From Streptomyces sp. NBC_00659 (lineage in GTDB: Bacteria > Actinomycetota > Actinomycetes > Streptomycetales > Streptomycetaceae), in the NCBI RefSeq assembly GCF_036226925.1, contig NZ_CP109031.1, positions 7,440,001 through 7,504,000 on the forward strand: DNA of 64,000 nt, written 5' to 3'. Every line of letters begins with the position of its first letter. Position 1 is the stretch's first letter. Positions 16,376 through 25,254 of this stretch are shown here, one piece after another. The position numbers and the translations under genes are program-made. Under the pieces are notes generated by a model. The model was not told where the DNA came from. It was given only the letters and a program-made list of their open reading frames with translations, and ran no database searches.

Positions 16376-17179
16376 TCAGCCGGCGCCCGGTCCCGAGCTG
16401 GCCAGAGCCTCCGACAGTTCGGCCGCGACCTGCTGGAGCACCGGCACGATCTTCTCGGTGGCGGCCTCGGTGACCCGGCCGGCCGGGCCGGAGATCGAGA
16501 TCGCGGCGGCGGTCGGGGAGTCGGGCACGGAGACGGCCAGGCAGCGGACGCCGATCTCCTGCTCGTTGTCGTCGACCGCGTAGCCGGTCCGGCGCACCTC
16601 GTCGAGCGCGGCGAGGAAGCCGTCCGGCGTGATGATCGTCTTCTCCGTCGCGGCGGGCATTCCCGTACGGGCGAGCAGCGCCCGCACCTCGTCGTCCGGA
16701 GTGTGGGCCAGCAGCGCCTTGCCGACGCCCGTGGAGTGCGGCAGCACCCGGCGGCCCACCTCGGTGAACATGCGCATCGAGTGCTTGGACGGCACCTGGG
16801 CGACGTACACGATCTCGTCCCCGTCGAGCAGCGCCATGTTCGCGGTCTCGCCGGTCTCCTCCACCAGGCGCGCCAGATAGGGGCGGGCCCAGGTGCCGAG
16901 CAGCCGGGAGGCGGACTCGCCGAGGCGGATCAGCCGGGGACCGAGCGCGTACCGGCGGTTGGTCTGCTGTCGTACGTATCCGCAGGCCACGAGGGTGCGC
17001 ATCAGCCGGTGAATGGTGGGCAGCGGCAGCCCGCTGCTCGCGGAGAGCTCGCTCAGGCCGACCTCGCCCCCGGCGTCCGCCATGCGCTCCAGCAGATCGA
17101 AGGCGCGCTCGAGGGACTGGACGCCGCCACTGGGAGCGGACGATCTGGCGTCGGTGGTGCTGGCGCTGGACGGCGGCAC
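16376..17179 (-). CDS. allR: IclR-family repressor of allantoin genes
   Basis: 267 residues. The N-terminal winged helix is SLERAFDLLERMADAG, then LPLPTIHRLMRTLVACGYV. The effector-binding domain starts near 100 and contains YVAQVPSKHSMRMFTEVG and HSTGVGKALLAH. The GTG at 17179 has GAAAGGA 9 bp upstream; the longer frame to 17281 has no ribosome-binding site. It is divergent from allantoinase/allantoicase and two 15-nt palindromes lie just before it. By analogy with S. coelicolor AllR it should repress allB, alc and the nearby malate synthase gene, releasing in response to an allantoin breakdown product. Confidence 0.85.
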   Translation of the reverse strand: MPPSSASTTDARSSAPSGGVQSLERAFDLLERMADAGGEVGLSELSASSGLPLPTIHRLMRTLVACGYVRQQTNRRYALGPRLIRLGESASRLLGTWARPYLARLVEETGETANMALLDGDEIVYVAQVPSKHSMRMFTEVGRRVLPHSTGVGKALLAHTPDDEVRALLARTGMPAATEKTIITPDGFLAALDEVRRTGYAVDDNEQEIGVRCLAVSVPDSPTAAAISISGPAGRVTEAATEKIVPVLQQVAAELSEALASSGPGAG

Positions 17180-17307
17180 GGCGGCGGTCCTTTCGGGGCG
17201 CGGTATCGAGCGGGGTGACCCGAAGAGTCTCGAAGGGGGCGGCGGCGGGCGGGCAGAGACGCAGCCTACCCGGCAGCGCATCCCCTGCCGGGTAAGGTGA
17301 GACTACA

Positions 17308-17322
17308 TTCTGTCTGTCGGAA
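17308..17322. promoter_or_regulatory. AllR-type operator 1 (upstream of allR)
   Basis: TTCTG-TCTGT-CGGAA, 15 nt, one mismatch to a perfect palindrome. Its centre is 21 bp from the next box, which places both on one DNA face. Confidence 0.5.
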
Positions 17323-17328
17323 ATATGA

Positions 17329-17343
17329 CTCCGCAATGCGGAA
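17329..17343. promoter_or_regulatory. AllR-type operator 2 (between allR and allB)
   Basis: CTCCG-CAATG-CGGAA, 15 nt, one mismatch to a perfect palindrome. It is 21 bp centre to centre from box 1. Confidence 0.55.
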
Positions 17344-17489
17344 GATTGTGCGGTCGGGTGTATCGGATGCATTGGGTGTATCGGATGTATTGGGGGGGGC
17401 GGGTGCGCGGTCGGCTCGGGGGAGGCTGGAGAGGTGGGCCCTTGACGGAGCGGGGGCCGGAGTGAAGACTTCTTCAACAGAAAGTTGAA

Positions 17490-17504
17490 TTCCGTTACGC
17501 GGAA
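17490..17504. promoter_or_regulatory. AllR-type operator 3 (upstream of allB)
   Basis: TTCCG-TTACG-CGGAA, perfect arms, 49 bp before the allB start. Directly upstream (about 17474-17489) is TTCAAC-AGAAA-GTTGAA, a second inverted repeat of different sequence. Confidence 0.65.
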
Positions 17505-17552
17505 GCAACCCGGCGGTAACGGGAGTCAACGGCGGCGGAGAAAGGGGTCCGG

Positions 17553-18893
17553 GTGTCCGATGCCGAACTGGTGCTGCGCTCGAGGCGCGTCATCACCCCC
17601 GAGGGGACGCGCGCCGCTTCGGTCGCGGTCGCCGGGGGAAAGATCACGGCCGTGCTGCCGTACGACGCCGAGGTGCCGCCCGGCGCCCGGTCGGAGGACG
17701 TCGGCGACGACGTCGTGATGCCCGGACTCGTCGACACCCACGTCCATGTGAACGACCCCGGCCGCACCGAGTGGGAGGGTTTCTGGACCGCGACGCGCGC
17801 CGCGGCCGCCGGCGGCATCACCACCCTGATCGACATGCCGCTCAACTCCCTCCCGCCGACCACCACGGTTGGCCACCTACGCACGAAGCAAGAGGTCGCC
17901 CGCTCCAAGGCGCACATCGACGTCGGCTTCTGGGGCGGCGCGCTGCCCGGCAACGTCGAGGACCTGCGGCCGCTGCACGATGCCGGTGTCTTCGGGTTCA
18001 AGGCGTTCCTGTCGCCGTCCGGGGTCGAGGAGTTCCCCGAACTGGACCAGGACCAACTCACCCGGTCCCTCGCCGAGATCGCCGGCTTCGGCGGCCTGCT
18101 GATCGTGCACGCCGAGGACCCGCTCCACCTGGCCGCCGCCCCGCAGAAGGGCGGCCGCAGCTACGCCGACTTCCTCGCCTCGCGCCCCCGGGACGCCGAG
18201 GACAGCGCGGTCAAGAGCCTCATCGCGCAGGCCGCGCGCCTCGACGCGCGGGTGCATGTGCTGCACCTGTCGTCGAGCGACGCGCTCCCGCTGATCGCCG
18301 CCGCCAAGGCGGACGGCGTCCGGATCACCGTGGAGACCTGCCCGCACTACCTCACCCTGACCGCAGAGGAAGTCCCGGACGGCGCCAGCGAGTTCAAGTG
18401 CTGCCCGCCCATCCGCGAGGCCGCGAACCAGGACCTGCTGTGGCAGGCGCTCGCCGACGGAACCATCGACTGCGTGGTCACCGACCACTCGCCGTCGACC
18501 GCCGATCTCAAGACGGACGACTTCGCGACCGCGTGGGGCGGCATCTCCGGCCTCCAGTTGAGCCTGTCCGCCGTGTGGACCGAGGCCCGCAGACGGGGCC
18601 ACGACCTGGAGGACGTGGTCCGCTGGATGTCCTCCCGCACGGCACGACTGGTCGGCCTGGGCGACCGCAAGGGCGCCATCGCGACCGGTCACGACGCCGA
18701 CTTCGCGGTGTTCGCCCCCGACGAGACCTTCACCGTCGACCCCGCCGCGCTCCAGCACCGCAACCGGGTGACGGCCTACGCGGGCAGGACCCTCAGCGGT
18801 GTCGTGAAGTCGACGTGGCTGCGCGGCGAACGCGTCGTCGTCGAGGGCAGGTTCACCGAGCCCGCCGGACAACTCCTCGTCCGCCACCCGTAA
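17553..18893 (+). CDS. allB: Allantoinase
   Basis: 446 residues, amidohydrolase family. The metal-binding [18 protein letters not shown] (55-73), the Lys in [10 protein letters not shown] (the carboxylated lysine position), [16 protein letters not shown] and CVVTDHSPS give the complete binuclear site. It hydrolyses allantoin to allantoate. The GTG start has GAAAGGGG upstream. It is 37 bp before allantoicase on the same strand, so the two form an operon under the AllR box at 17490. Confidence 0.94.
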   Translation: MSDAELVLRSRRVITPEGTRAASVAVAGGKITAVLPYDAEVPPGARSEDVGDDVVMPGLVDTHVHVNDPGRTEWEGFWTATRAAAAGGITTLIDMPLNSLPPTTTVGHLRTKQEVARSKAHIDVGFWGGALPGNVEDLRPLHDAGVFGFKAFLSPSGVEEFPELDQDQLTRSLAEIAGFGGLLIVHAEDPLHLAAAPQKGGRSYADFLASRPRDAEDSAVKSLIAQAARLDARVHVLHLSSSDALPLIAAAKADGVRITVETCPHYLTLTAEEVPDGASEFKCCPPIREAANQDLLWQALADGTIDCVVTDHSPSTADLKTDDFATAWGGISGLQLSLSAVWTEARRRGHDLEDVVRWMSSRTARLVGLGDRKGAIATGHDADFAVFAPDETFTVDPAALQHRNRVTAYAGRTLSGVVKSTWLRGERVVVEGRFTEPAGQLLVRHP

Positions 18894-18930
18894 TCGCAAC
18901 GCCCGACCCCCGAAAGGCAGATCGATCATC

Positions 18931-20070
18931 GTGACGGCGCAGCGCCCGACCGTTCCGGCCATCTTCACCGGAGACGCGAACCCCTACCGAGGCGGCGACC
19001 CGTACGCGGACTACCGCACCGCCGACTTCCCCTTCACCCGGTACGCCAACCTGGCGGACCGGCGGCTCGGCGCGGGGGTCGTCGCCGCCAACGACGAGTT
19101 CTTCGCCCAGCGCGAGAACCTCCTCGTGGCCGGAGCCGCCGAGTTCGACCCCGAGCACTTCGGTCACAAGGGCAAGATCATGGACGGCTGGGAGACCCGG
19201 CGGCGCCGCGGTGTCTCGGCCGAGCATCCGTGGCCGACCTCCGAGGACCACGACTGGGCCCTGGTGCGCCTCGGCGCCCCCGGGGTGATCCGCGGGATCG
19301 TCGTCGACACGGCCCACTTCCGCGGCAACTATCCGCAGGCGGTCTCGGTCGAGGGCGCCTCGGTGCCCGGTTCACCCTCGCCCGGGGAACTTCTCGCGGA
19401 CGAGGTGAAGTGGACGACCCTGGTTCCGCGCACCGCGATCGGCGGTCACGCGGCCAACGGGTTCGCCGTCTCCGTGGAGCAGCGCTTCACGCACCTGCGC
19501 GTCAACCAGCACCCCGACGGGGGCATCGCGCGACTGCGGGTGTACGGCGAGGTCGTGCCCGACCCGCGCTGGCTGTCCGCCCTCGGCACGTTCGACGTGG
19601 TCGCCCTGGAGAACGGCGGACAGGTCGAGGACGCCTCCGACCTCTTCTACTCACCGGCCACCAACACCATCCAGCCCGGCCGCTCGCGCAAGATGGACGA
19701 CGGCTGGGAGACCCGCCGGCGACGCGACGACGGCAACGACTGGATCCGCTACCGGCTCGTCGCCCGGTCCGAGATCCGCGCCGTCGAGATCGACACGGCG
19801 TACCTGAAGGGCAACAGCGCCGGATGGGCCTCGGTGTCGGTGCGGAACGGCGACGAAGGCGACACGGGGGAGTGGACGGAGATCCTGCCCCGCACCCGTC
19901 TCCAGCCCGACACCAACCACCGCTTCACCCTCCCGGCAGCCGCCGTCGCCACGCACGCGCGCGTGGACATCTTCCCGGACGGCGGCATCTCGCGGCTGCG
20001 CCTCTTCGGCTCTCTGACGGAGGACGGGGCGTCAGGGCTGACGGCACGGCACCAGGAACTGGGCGGCTGA
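18931..20070 (+). CDS. alc: Allantoicase
   Basis: 379 residues with the two repeated allantoicase domains: KIMDGWETRRRRG (about 78-90) and its repeat KMDDGWETRRRRDD (about 253-266), each followed by VDTAHFRGNYPQ or IDTAYLKGNSAG. It hydrolyses allantoate to ureidoglycolate and urea. Ureidoglycolate then gives glyoxylate, linking to malate synthase. GTG start with GAAAGGCAG upstream. It ends before a strong terminator. Confidence 0.94.
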   Translation: MTAQRPTVPAIFTGDANPYRGGDPYADYRTADFPFTRYANLADRRLGAGVVAANDEFFAQRENLLVAGAAEFDPEHFGHKGKIMDGWETRRRRGVSAEHPWPTSEDHDWALVRLGAPGVIRGIVVDTAHFRGNYPQAVSVEGASVPGSPSPGELLADEVKWTTLVPRTAIGGHAANGFAVSVEQRFTHLRVNQHPDGGIARLRVYGEVVPDPRWLSALGTFDVVALENGGQVEDASDLFYSPATNTIQPGRSRKMDDGWETRRRRDDGNDWIRYRLVARSEIRAVEIDTAYLKGNSAGWASVSVRNGDEGDTGEWTEILPRTRLQPDTNHRFTLPAAAVATHARVDIFPDGGISRLRLFGSLTEDGASGLTARHQELGG

Positions 20071-20158
20071 GCCTCCGGCCGGGCTGTCAGGTTCCGTGCC
20101 CGGTCGGAGCCGTCCGGTTCTGTGCCCGGTTCGGCGGGTTCGTTCCTGGTGAAGCCCG

Positions 20159-20191
20159 CGCAGGGGCCGCCCTGTAGCGGCGGCCCCTGCG
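20159..20191. terminator. 13-bp-stem terminator between alc and the SDR gene
   Basis: CGCAGGGGCCGCC and GGCGGCCCCTGCG pair perfectly around a 7-nt loop, 89 bp after alc and 6 bp after the end of the convergent SDR gene. Probably bidirectional. Confidence 0.8.
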
Positions 20192-20196
20192 GGTTG

Positions 20197-20946
20197 TCAC
20201 GCCGCGTGCCCTCCGTCCACCGCGAACTCGGCCCCCGTCACGTATCCCGCCTCGTTCCCCGCCAGATACGCGACGATCGACGCGACCTCGTCGGCGGCGC
20301 CGAAGCGGCCCACGGCGGTCATCGCGCTCTGGCCCCCGGCGTAGGGGCCGTCCGCCGGATTCATGTCCGTGTCGATGGGACCGGGATGGACGATGTTGGC
20401 GGTGATCCCGCGGGCGCCCAGTTCCCGCGCCAGCGCCTTGGTCAGGCCGATCAGCGCGGACTTGCTCATCGCGTAGAGCGTCCCTCCGGGACCGGGCACG
20501 CGCTGTGTCATGCAGCTGCCGATCGTGACGATCCGCCCGCCGGCCCCGAGGTGCGGTGCGGCGGACCGGGAGGCAAGGAAGACCCCCCGGACATTCACGT
20601 CGAGCACCCGGTCCACGTCAGCCAGGGACAGGGACTCCAGCGGACCCAGGACCCCGACCCCCGCGTTGTTGACGAGTACGTCGAGCCGTCCGAACTCCGC
20701 GACGACCCGGTCCACCACCCCGCCGGCCTCCGCCGCGTCCGAGGAGTCCGCGCACAGGGCGAGTCCCCTGCGTCCGAGCGCCTCGACGCCCCGTACGACG
20801 TCCTCCGCGGCTTCCTTGCCCCGCACATAGGTGACGGCCACGTCCGCACCCTCCTGGGCCAGGCGCAGCGCCGTCGCGGCCCCGATGCCCCGGCTGCCAC
20901 CGGTCACGAGTGCCACCTTGCCGTTCATGGTTCCCTGAGATGTCAT
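20197..20946 (-). CDS. Short-chain dehydrogenase/reductase
   Basis: 249 residues, classical SDR. NAD(P) motif VTGGSRGIG (near 14-22), VNNAGVG, and a YAMSK active site with the upstream Ser in IGSCMT. The C-terminus GAEFAVDGGHAA is typical. The Arg-rich start of helix one favours NADPH. No pathway context: it is convergent with alc, and its upstream region is interrupted by the IS3-family element 67 bp away, which may affect its expression. Substrate unknown. Confidence 0.88.
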   Translation of the reverse strand: MTSQGTMNGKVALVTGGSRGIGAATALRLAQEGADVAVTYVRGKEAAEDVVRGVEALGRRGLALCADSSDAAEAGGVVDRVVAEFGRLDVLVNNAGVGVLGPLESLSLADVDRVLDVNVRGVFLASRSAAPHLGAGGRIVTIGSCMTQRVPGPGGTLYAMSKSALIGLTKALARELGARGITANIVHPGPIDTDMNPADGPYAGGQSAMTAVGRFGAADEVASIVAYLAGNEAGYVTGAEFAVDGGHAA

Positions 20947-20990
20947 GCGCCCATCCCAGCGGTCGAGCCCGCCCGACGCTGGCGGCGGAC

Positions 20991-21011
20991 GGACACCGAA
21001 CTCGCCGGGCG
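20991..21011. repeat. Left copy of a 21-bp exact direct repeat
   Basis: The 21 bp starting GGACACCGAACT and ending GCCGGGCG is repeated exactly and in the same orientation at 37279-37299, 16.3 kb away. The left copy lies in the SDR upstream region, 2 bp before the IS3-like end. Confidence 0.7.
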
Positions 21012-21065
21012 GGTGAGGGTCCCCTCGTAACGTGGAGTCCGTGATACCAGGGGAAGTTGAGGGTC

Positions 21066-21395
21066 ATGGGGCCCGAGCAACAGAAGTACGACGCTGAGTT
21101 CCGTGAGGGTGCTGTACGCATCGTGATCGAGACGGGCAAGCCGATCCCGGAGGTCGCTGAGGACCTCGGTGTGCATCCGGGGACGCTGCACAGCTGGGTC
21201 TCACGCTGGAGGAGGAACGGTTCGGCCTCGTCGGACCGGCCCGCGCCCGCTGAATCGGGCGGCCGGCTACGAGAGGGCGAACGTGCTGAGCCGGAGCGGC
21301 TGCGCCGGGAGATGAGCGAGAAGAACAAGCGTATCCGCGAGCTGGAGATGGAACGTGATGTCTTCAAACGCTGCATTGCTTTGTGGGTGAAGTAG
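21066..21395 (+). CDS. IS3-family transposase OrfA
   Basis: 109 residues. The N-terminal helix-turn-helix of the HTH_Tnp_1 type is FREGAVRIVIETGKPIPEVA, then LGVHPGTLHSWVSRWRR. The C-terminal leucine-zipper-like region (REMSEKNKRIRELEMERDVFKR) mediates OrfA-OrfB interaction in the family. ATG 21066 is preferred over TTG 21057. The frame is intact, unlike orfB. Confidence 0.85.
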   Translation: MGPEQQKYDAEFREGAVRIVIETGKPIPEVAEDLGVHPGTLHSWVSRWRRNGSASSDRPAPAESGGRLREGERAEPERLRREMSEKNKRIRELEMERDVFKRCIALWVK

Positions 21396-22300
21396 CTGTG
21401 ACGGACCCGGCCCAGCTGGCCGGGGTGATCAGCGACTGCAAGGCCGAGCGGAACATTCCGCATACTGTGTCTGCCGCGTGCTGGGCGTGAGCGGGTCGTG
21501 GTTCCACAAGTGGAAGGACAAGCCCGTCACCACCCGCGAGGTGCGGCGCGGACAGCTGGCCGAAGCCATCAGGCGGGTCTTCGACGCCTCGGGCGGCACC
21601 TACGGCTCCCCGAAGGTGTGGATCACGCTCGCCAGGGAGGATGGCGCGTCTCGGTGAATACCGTCGCCAAGACCATGGCCGAGCTCGGCCTGGCCGGGCG
21701 GAAGATCCGGCGACGCCGCGGGCTCACTCGCCCGGGCAGGCGGGCCGCGGCCCCGGACTTCGTGCGCCGAGACTTCAGCGCCGACGCTCCGGACCAGGTA
21801 TGGGCTGGAGATATGACCGAGATCGTCACGAGCGAGGGCAAGCTGTACCTGGCCACGGTGATTGATCTGTTCTCGCGCCGCCTGCTCGGCTACGCGATGG
21901 GCGAGCGCCACGATGCCGAACTCGTCGTGGCCTCGCTGCACATGGCCGCTGCCACCCGCGGCGGCGACGTCAAGAGCGTGATCTTTCACAGCGACAGGGG
22001 CAGCGAGTACGTCTCCCGCCGGTTCAAGCGGGCCTGCCGCCGCCTCGGCGTGACCCAGTCCATGGGACGCGTCGGCTCGTCTTTCGACAATGCCGTCAGC
22101 GAGGCGTTCAACAGCGTCCTCAAGGTCGAATACGTTCACCGGCACACCTCGCCACCCGCACAGAGGCCCGGCTGAAGATCGCCACGTGGATCACCGGTTT
22201 CTACAACACCCGTCGGCTGCACAGCGTGTGCGGGCACCGCAGCCCGATCGACTACGAACACGACCACCGGGCCAGCTCCACCCTGGAGCCGGCCGCTTAG
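21396..22300 (+). pseudogene. IS3-family transposase OrfB, three frameshifts
   Basis: A DDE integrase that can be followed only by changing frame three times. It begins near the GTG at about 21397 (TDPAQLAGVISDCKAERNIPHTVS). The frame shifts near 21470 into CRVLGVSGSWFHKWKDK, again near 21640 into RVSVNTVAKTMAELGL, and again near 22150 into the tail KIATWITGFYNTRRLH ending at TAG 22298-22300. DDE residues are visible in WAGDMTEI, FHSDRGSEYVS and AVSEAFNSVLK. Each break looks like loss of one base. The usual IS3 orfA/orfB programmed shift does not explain breaks inside orfB, so the element cannot transpose on its own. Confidence 0.85.
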
Positions 22301-22393
22301 AAGATCTTCACACATGGAGGGGATTGACAACGGCGGCCTCACCGAGACCGGACCGGCCCTCACCTCGGACCACCCGAAGCCAATCCGAAAAGG

Positions 22394-23794
22394 TCAGTAG
22401 GAGGTGAAGACCTTCCCCGGGTTGAAGATCCCGGCCGGGTCGAACACCTTCTTGATCCCGCGGTGCAGGTCGAGCACGGCGGGGCTCAGCTCCTGGGCCA
22501 GACCTCGCATCTTGAGTAGCCCCACCCCGTGCTCTCCGGTGACGGTGCCGCCCAGCACGATCGCCTGGTCGACGATCTCCTCGAACACCCCGCGCCCCCG
22601 GGCCAAGGCTGCCGCGTCCCCCCGGGAAACGACCATCATCGGGTGCAGGTTGCCATCCCCCGCGTGGGCCAGGCTCGCGATGTGCACGTCGTGCGCCAGG
22701 GCGATCCGCTCCAGGTGGGCAAGCATCTCCGGTACGAGCATGCGCGGCACACAGATGTCCTCGCTGAGCACCAGGCCCAGCCGCTCCAGCGCCGGATAGA
22801 CCAGTCGGCGCGCGGCGAAAAGGGCATCCGCCTCGGCGGCATCGGTCGAGCGGGCGCTCCAGGTCGCGCCCGCGCTCTCGAAGCAGCTCAAGACGGTGTC
22901 GGCCTCTTGGTCTCCGGCGGCTCCGGGAGCGTCACAGCGGGCCAGCAGCAACACGTTCCCGACCTCGGTGAGGCCCATGTTCGTCCAGTCGTCCACGGCG
23001 CGCAGGCAGTAGCCGTCGACGAGTTCGAGGGCGCTCGGCACCACTCCGGAAGCCACCACGCGGGCGACCGCGCGTCCCGCGCTGGGCAGGTCGTCGAAGT
23101 AGCCGACCACGGTCCGCTCCTGCGCCCGGGCGCCCCGCAGCCGCAGGGTGACCTCGGTGACCAGGCCCAGCGTGCCCTCCGAGCCCACCATCAGCCCGGC
23201 CAGCTCGTAGCCCGCGGTGCCCTTGGCGGTCTGCCGCCCCAGTCGGACGGTCTCGCCACGCCCGGTGACGGCCTCCAGCCCGAGGACATAGTCCCGGGTC
23301 ACCCCGTACTTCACGCAGCACAGCCCGCCTGCGTTGGTGGCCACGTTCCCCCCGATCGTGGACCACGGGGCGCTGGCCGGGTCGGGCGGGTACCAGAGGC
23401 CCTTCTCGGCGCAGGCCGCGCGCAGATGGTCGTTGACCACCCCGGGCTGCACGACGGCAAGCCGCTCGTCGGGGTCGATGCGCACGATCGCGTCCATCGC
23501 GGTGAACGAGACGACCACGCAGCCCTCGATGGCGTTGGCTCCGCCGGACAGCCCGGTGCCCGCGCCGCGCGCGACCAGCGGGACACCCCGCTCGGCGCAG
23601 TACGCGACCACTGCGGCGACCTCGGCGGTGTCGTGGGGGCGTACGACGGCGACGGGCATGCCGAAGGGGGCGCCCGCTGCCTCGTCGTGCGCGAAGGAGG
23701 CCCGGGTGTCCCGGTCGACGATCACCCGCCCTGCGGGGAGGAGCCGTACCAGCTCGGAAGAAGTCGTGGTGGCCGAAGGAGTCGTGGTGCCCAT
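22394..23794 (-). CDS. FAD-linked oxidase, GlcD / D-2-hydroxyacid dehydrogenase-like
   Basis: 466 residues, PCMH-type FAD-binding fold. PLVARGAGTGLSGGANA and ASAPWSTIGGNVATNAGGLC are the FAD pyrophosphate-binding motifs; AGDGNLHP and TVTGEHGVGLLK near the C-terminus belong to the GlcD/D-lactate dehydrogenase cap. The family oxidises 2-hydroxy acids to 2-oxo acids. The ATG at 23794 was chosen because the homologous sequence starts there; longer frames run through the divergent promoter. It is divergent from the KAS III gene across a 162-bp region with a large inverted repeat, and I infer it makes the 2-oxo acid that the pathway's aminotransferase uses. Confidence 0.85.
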   Translation of the reverse strand: MGTTTPSATTTSSELVRLLPAGRVIVDRDTRASFAHDEAAGAPFGMPVAVVRPHDTAEVAAVVAYCAERGVPLVARGAGTGLSGGANAIEGCVVVSFTAMDAIVRIDPDERLAVVQPGVVNDHLRAACAEKGLWYPPDPASAPWSTIGGNVATNAGGLCCVKYGVTRDYVLGLEAVTGRGETVRLGRQTAKGTAGYELAGLMVGSEGTLGLVTEVTLRLRGARAQERTVVGYFDDLPSAGRAVARVVASGVVPSALELVDGYCLRAVDDWTNMGLTEVGNVLLLARCDAPGAAGDQEADTVLSCFESAGATWSARSTDAAEADALFAARRLVYPALERLGLVLSEDICVPRMLVPEMLAHLERIALAHDVHIASLAHAGDGNLHPMMVVSRGDAAALARGRGVFEEIVDQAIVLGGTVTGEHGVGLLKMRGLAQELSPAVLDLHRGIKKVFDPAGIFNPGKVFTSY

Positions 23795-23827
23795 TTTCGC
23801 GACGCTTTCACTGGCCCCGATAAGGGT

Positions 23828-23877
23828 CAATTGGCCTTTGGTACAGCCAGATCCGTACGTGTACGAAAGGCCAATTG
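23828..23877. promoter_or_regulatory. 12-bp-arm inverted repeat between divergent glcD-like and fabH-like genes
   Basis: CAATTGGCCTTT (23828-23839) and AAAGGCCAATTG (23866-23877) are perfect reverse complements separated by 26 bp, which themselves hold GTAC-rich sequence. It is centred in the divergent promoter region and is the best candidate for a pathway-regulator site. Confidence 0.6.
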
Positions 23878-23956
23878 CCGCGCCTCGGAAGATTGCGCGA
23901 GGGTAGTTGGACGCCAGGTCAGACAGTGGATGGCGGTCATCAGGGGGGAAATTCAC

Positions 23957-24976
23957 ATGGCGGTGGTGCTTTCGGGTATCGGGGGTTTTCTCCCTCCCAG
24001 GGTGGTTACGAACGACGACCTTTCCGCCACACTCGACACGAACGACGAGTGGATCAGGACGCGGACCGGAATCAGTGAACGCAGGGTCGTCTCGGACGGC
24101 CTGTCGACCGGCACCCTGGCCGTGGAGGCCGGTGCCCGGGCGCTGCGGTCCGCCGGAGTGAGCGGGGTGGACACGGTGGTCGTGGCGACCACCTCCCCCG
24201 ACCGGCTCTGCCCGGCGGTGGCGCCGGAGGTCGCGTCCCGGCTCGGCATGGGCCCGGTGGCGGCCTTCGACCTCACCTCGGCGTGCAGCGGGTTCCTCTA
24301 CGGACTCGCCACCTCCGCCGGGCTGATCGCCTCGGGGACCGCCGACAGCGTGCTGTTCATCGGCTCGGAGGCTTTCACCACGCTGGTCAACCAGCGGGAC
24401 CGCGGGACGGCGCCGATCTTCGGCGACGGAGCGGGCGCGGTGGTACTGCGCCGCGGCGAGGACTACGAGCCCGGCGCGCTGGGCCCCTTCGACCTCGGCA
24501 GTGACGGCTCGCTCGCCGATCTGCTGGCCATCCCGGCCGGCGGTTCGCGCCAGCGGTCTGCGGACGCGGGCCTCGGCCACGACTCGGTGCCCACCAAGGA
24601 CTGGTACCTGCGGATGGAGGGCCGCCCCCTTTACACGCAGGCAGTCGAGCGCATGACGCAGTCGGCGCAGGCGGTGCTCAAACGCACCGCCTGGTCCGTG
24701 GCGGACGTCGACTGGTTCGTCGGCCACCAGGCCAACGTCCGGATCGTGCGGGCGGTGGCGGAGGAACTCGAAGTCCCCATGGAACGCGTCGCGGTCAACA
24801 TCGACCGGGTCGGGAACACTCTGTCGGCCTCGGTCCCCCTGCTGCTGAACGACATCGCCGCCAGTGGCGACCTCAAGCCCGGCGACCGGGTGCTGCTGTC
24901 GGCGTTCGGAGCCGGTCTCTCGTGGGGCTCGACGGCCCTGGTCTGGCCCGACATCCGTGCCGAGCACGTGATCTGA
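23957..24976 (+). CDS. Beta-ketoacyl-ACP synthase III (FabH-like)
   Basis: 339 residues. The catalytic triad is complete: Cys110 in LTSACSGFLYG, His257 in FVGHQANVRI and Asn287 in GNTLSAS. KAS III condenses an acyl-CoA starter with malonyl-ACP. The N-terminal NDEWIRTRTGISERR is typical. The ATG has AGGGGGGAA upstream. It opens a run of genes to 33828 on one strand with short spacings. Because it is separate from the primary fab locus, I infer that it selects a special starter unit. Which one (acetyl, propionyl, branched) cannot be told from sequence. Confidence 0.9.
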   Translation: MAVVLSGIGGFLPPRVVTNDDLSATLDTNDEWIRTRTGISERRVVSDGLSTGTLAVEAGARALRSAGVSGVDTVVVATTSPDRLCPAVAPEVASRLGMGPVAAFDLTSACSGFLYGLATSAGLIASGTADSVLFIGSEAFTTLVNQRDRGTAPIFGDGAGAVVLRRGEDYEPGALGPFDLGSDGSLADLLAIPAGGSRQRSADAGLGHDSVPTKDWYLRMEGRPLYTQAVERMTQSAQAVLKRTAWSVADVDWFVGHQANVRIVRAVAEELEVPMERVAVNIDRVGNTLSASVPLLLNDIAASGDLKPGDRVLLSAFGAGLSWGSTALVWPDIRAEHVI

Positions 24977-25014
24977 CACATCATCAACAACTCATTCGAA
25001 CCAGGAGACACACC

Positions 25015-25254
25015 ATGAGCACCGTTCAGGAATCCGTCGTCGAGGTCTTCGTCTCCCGCTTCGGTCTCGACGCCGAAAGCGTTGTCCCGGAAGCGACCTT
25101 CGACGACCTCGGTCTCGACTCACTGTCCCAGATCGAGCTGGCGACCGCGCTGAAGAAGCGCCTCGGCGTCGTCATCACCGACGACGAGCTGACCGAGATC
25201 GCCGCCGTCTCGGACATCATCGCCCTCATCGAGCAGAAGGCCGCCGCCGTCTGA
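25015..25254 (+). CDS. Acyl carrier protein
   Basis: 79 residues, acidic, with the phosphopantetheine site Ser36 in DDLGLDSLSQIELA. It follows KAS III by 38 bp, with AGGAGA upstream, and overlaps the KAS II gene (ATGA), implying equimolar coupled expression. It should be modified by the phosphopantetheinyl transferase encoded at 29676 and carry the growing chain. Confidence 0.93.
   Translation: MSTVQESVVEVFVSRFGLDAESVVPEATFDDLGLDSLSQIELATALKKRLGVVITDDELTEIAAVSDIIALIEQKAAAV

Larger units (their letters stand above)
21014..22329 (+). mobile_element. IS3-family insertion sequence, inactivated
   Basis: About 1.3 kb with orfA and a frameshifted orfB in the IS3 layout. The ends TGAGGGTCCCCTC (left) and the complement of the right end, TGTCAATCCCCTC, share TG-N4-TCCCCTC, so the boundaries are placed at TG/CA. 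No target duplication is visible (left GGG, right ACG). It lies between the SDR gene and the FAD-linked oxidase at the left edge of the biosynthetic island. Confidence 0.75.

Noticed and set aside
21396..22300. Programmed frameshifting explaining the orfB breaks
   Set aside because: IS3 programmed shifts join orfA to orfB; here the breaks are inside orfB, including near its end.
22394..24979. Single 861-codon frame joining the GlcD-like gene to sequence antisense to the KAS III gene
   Set aside because: Homology starts at 23794, and the extension crosses a divergent promoter and overlaps KAS III on the other strand.
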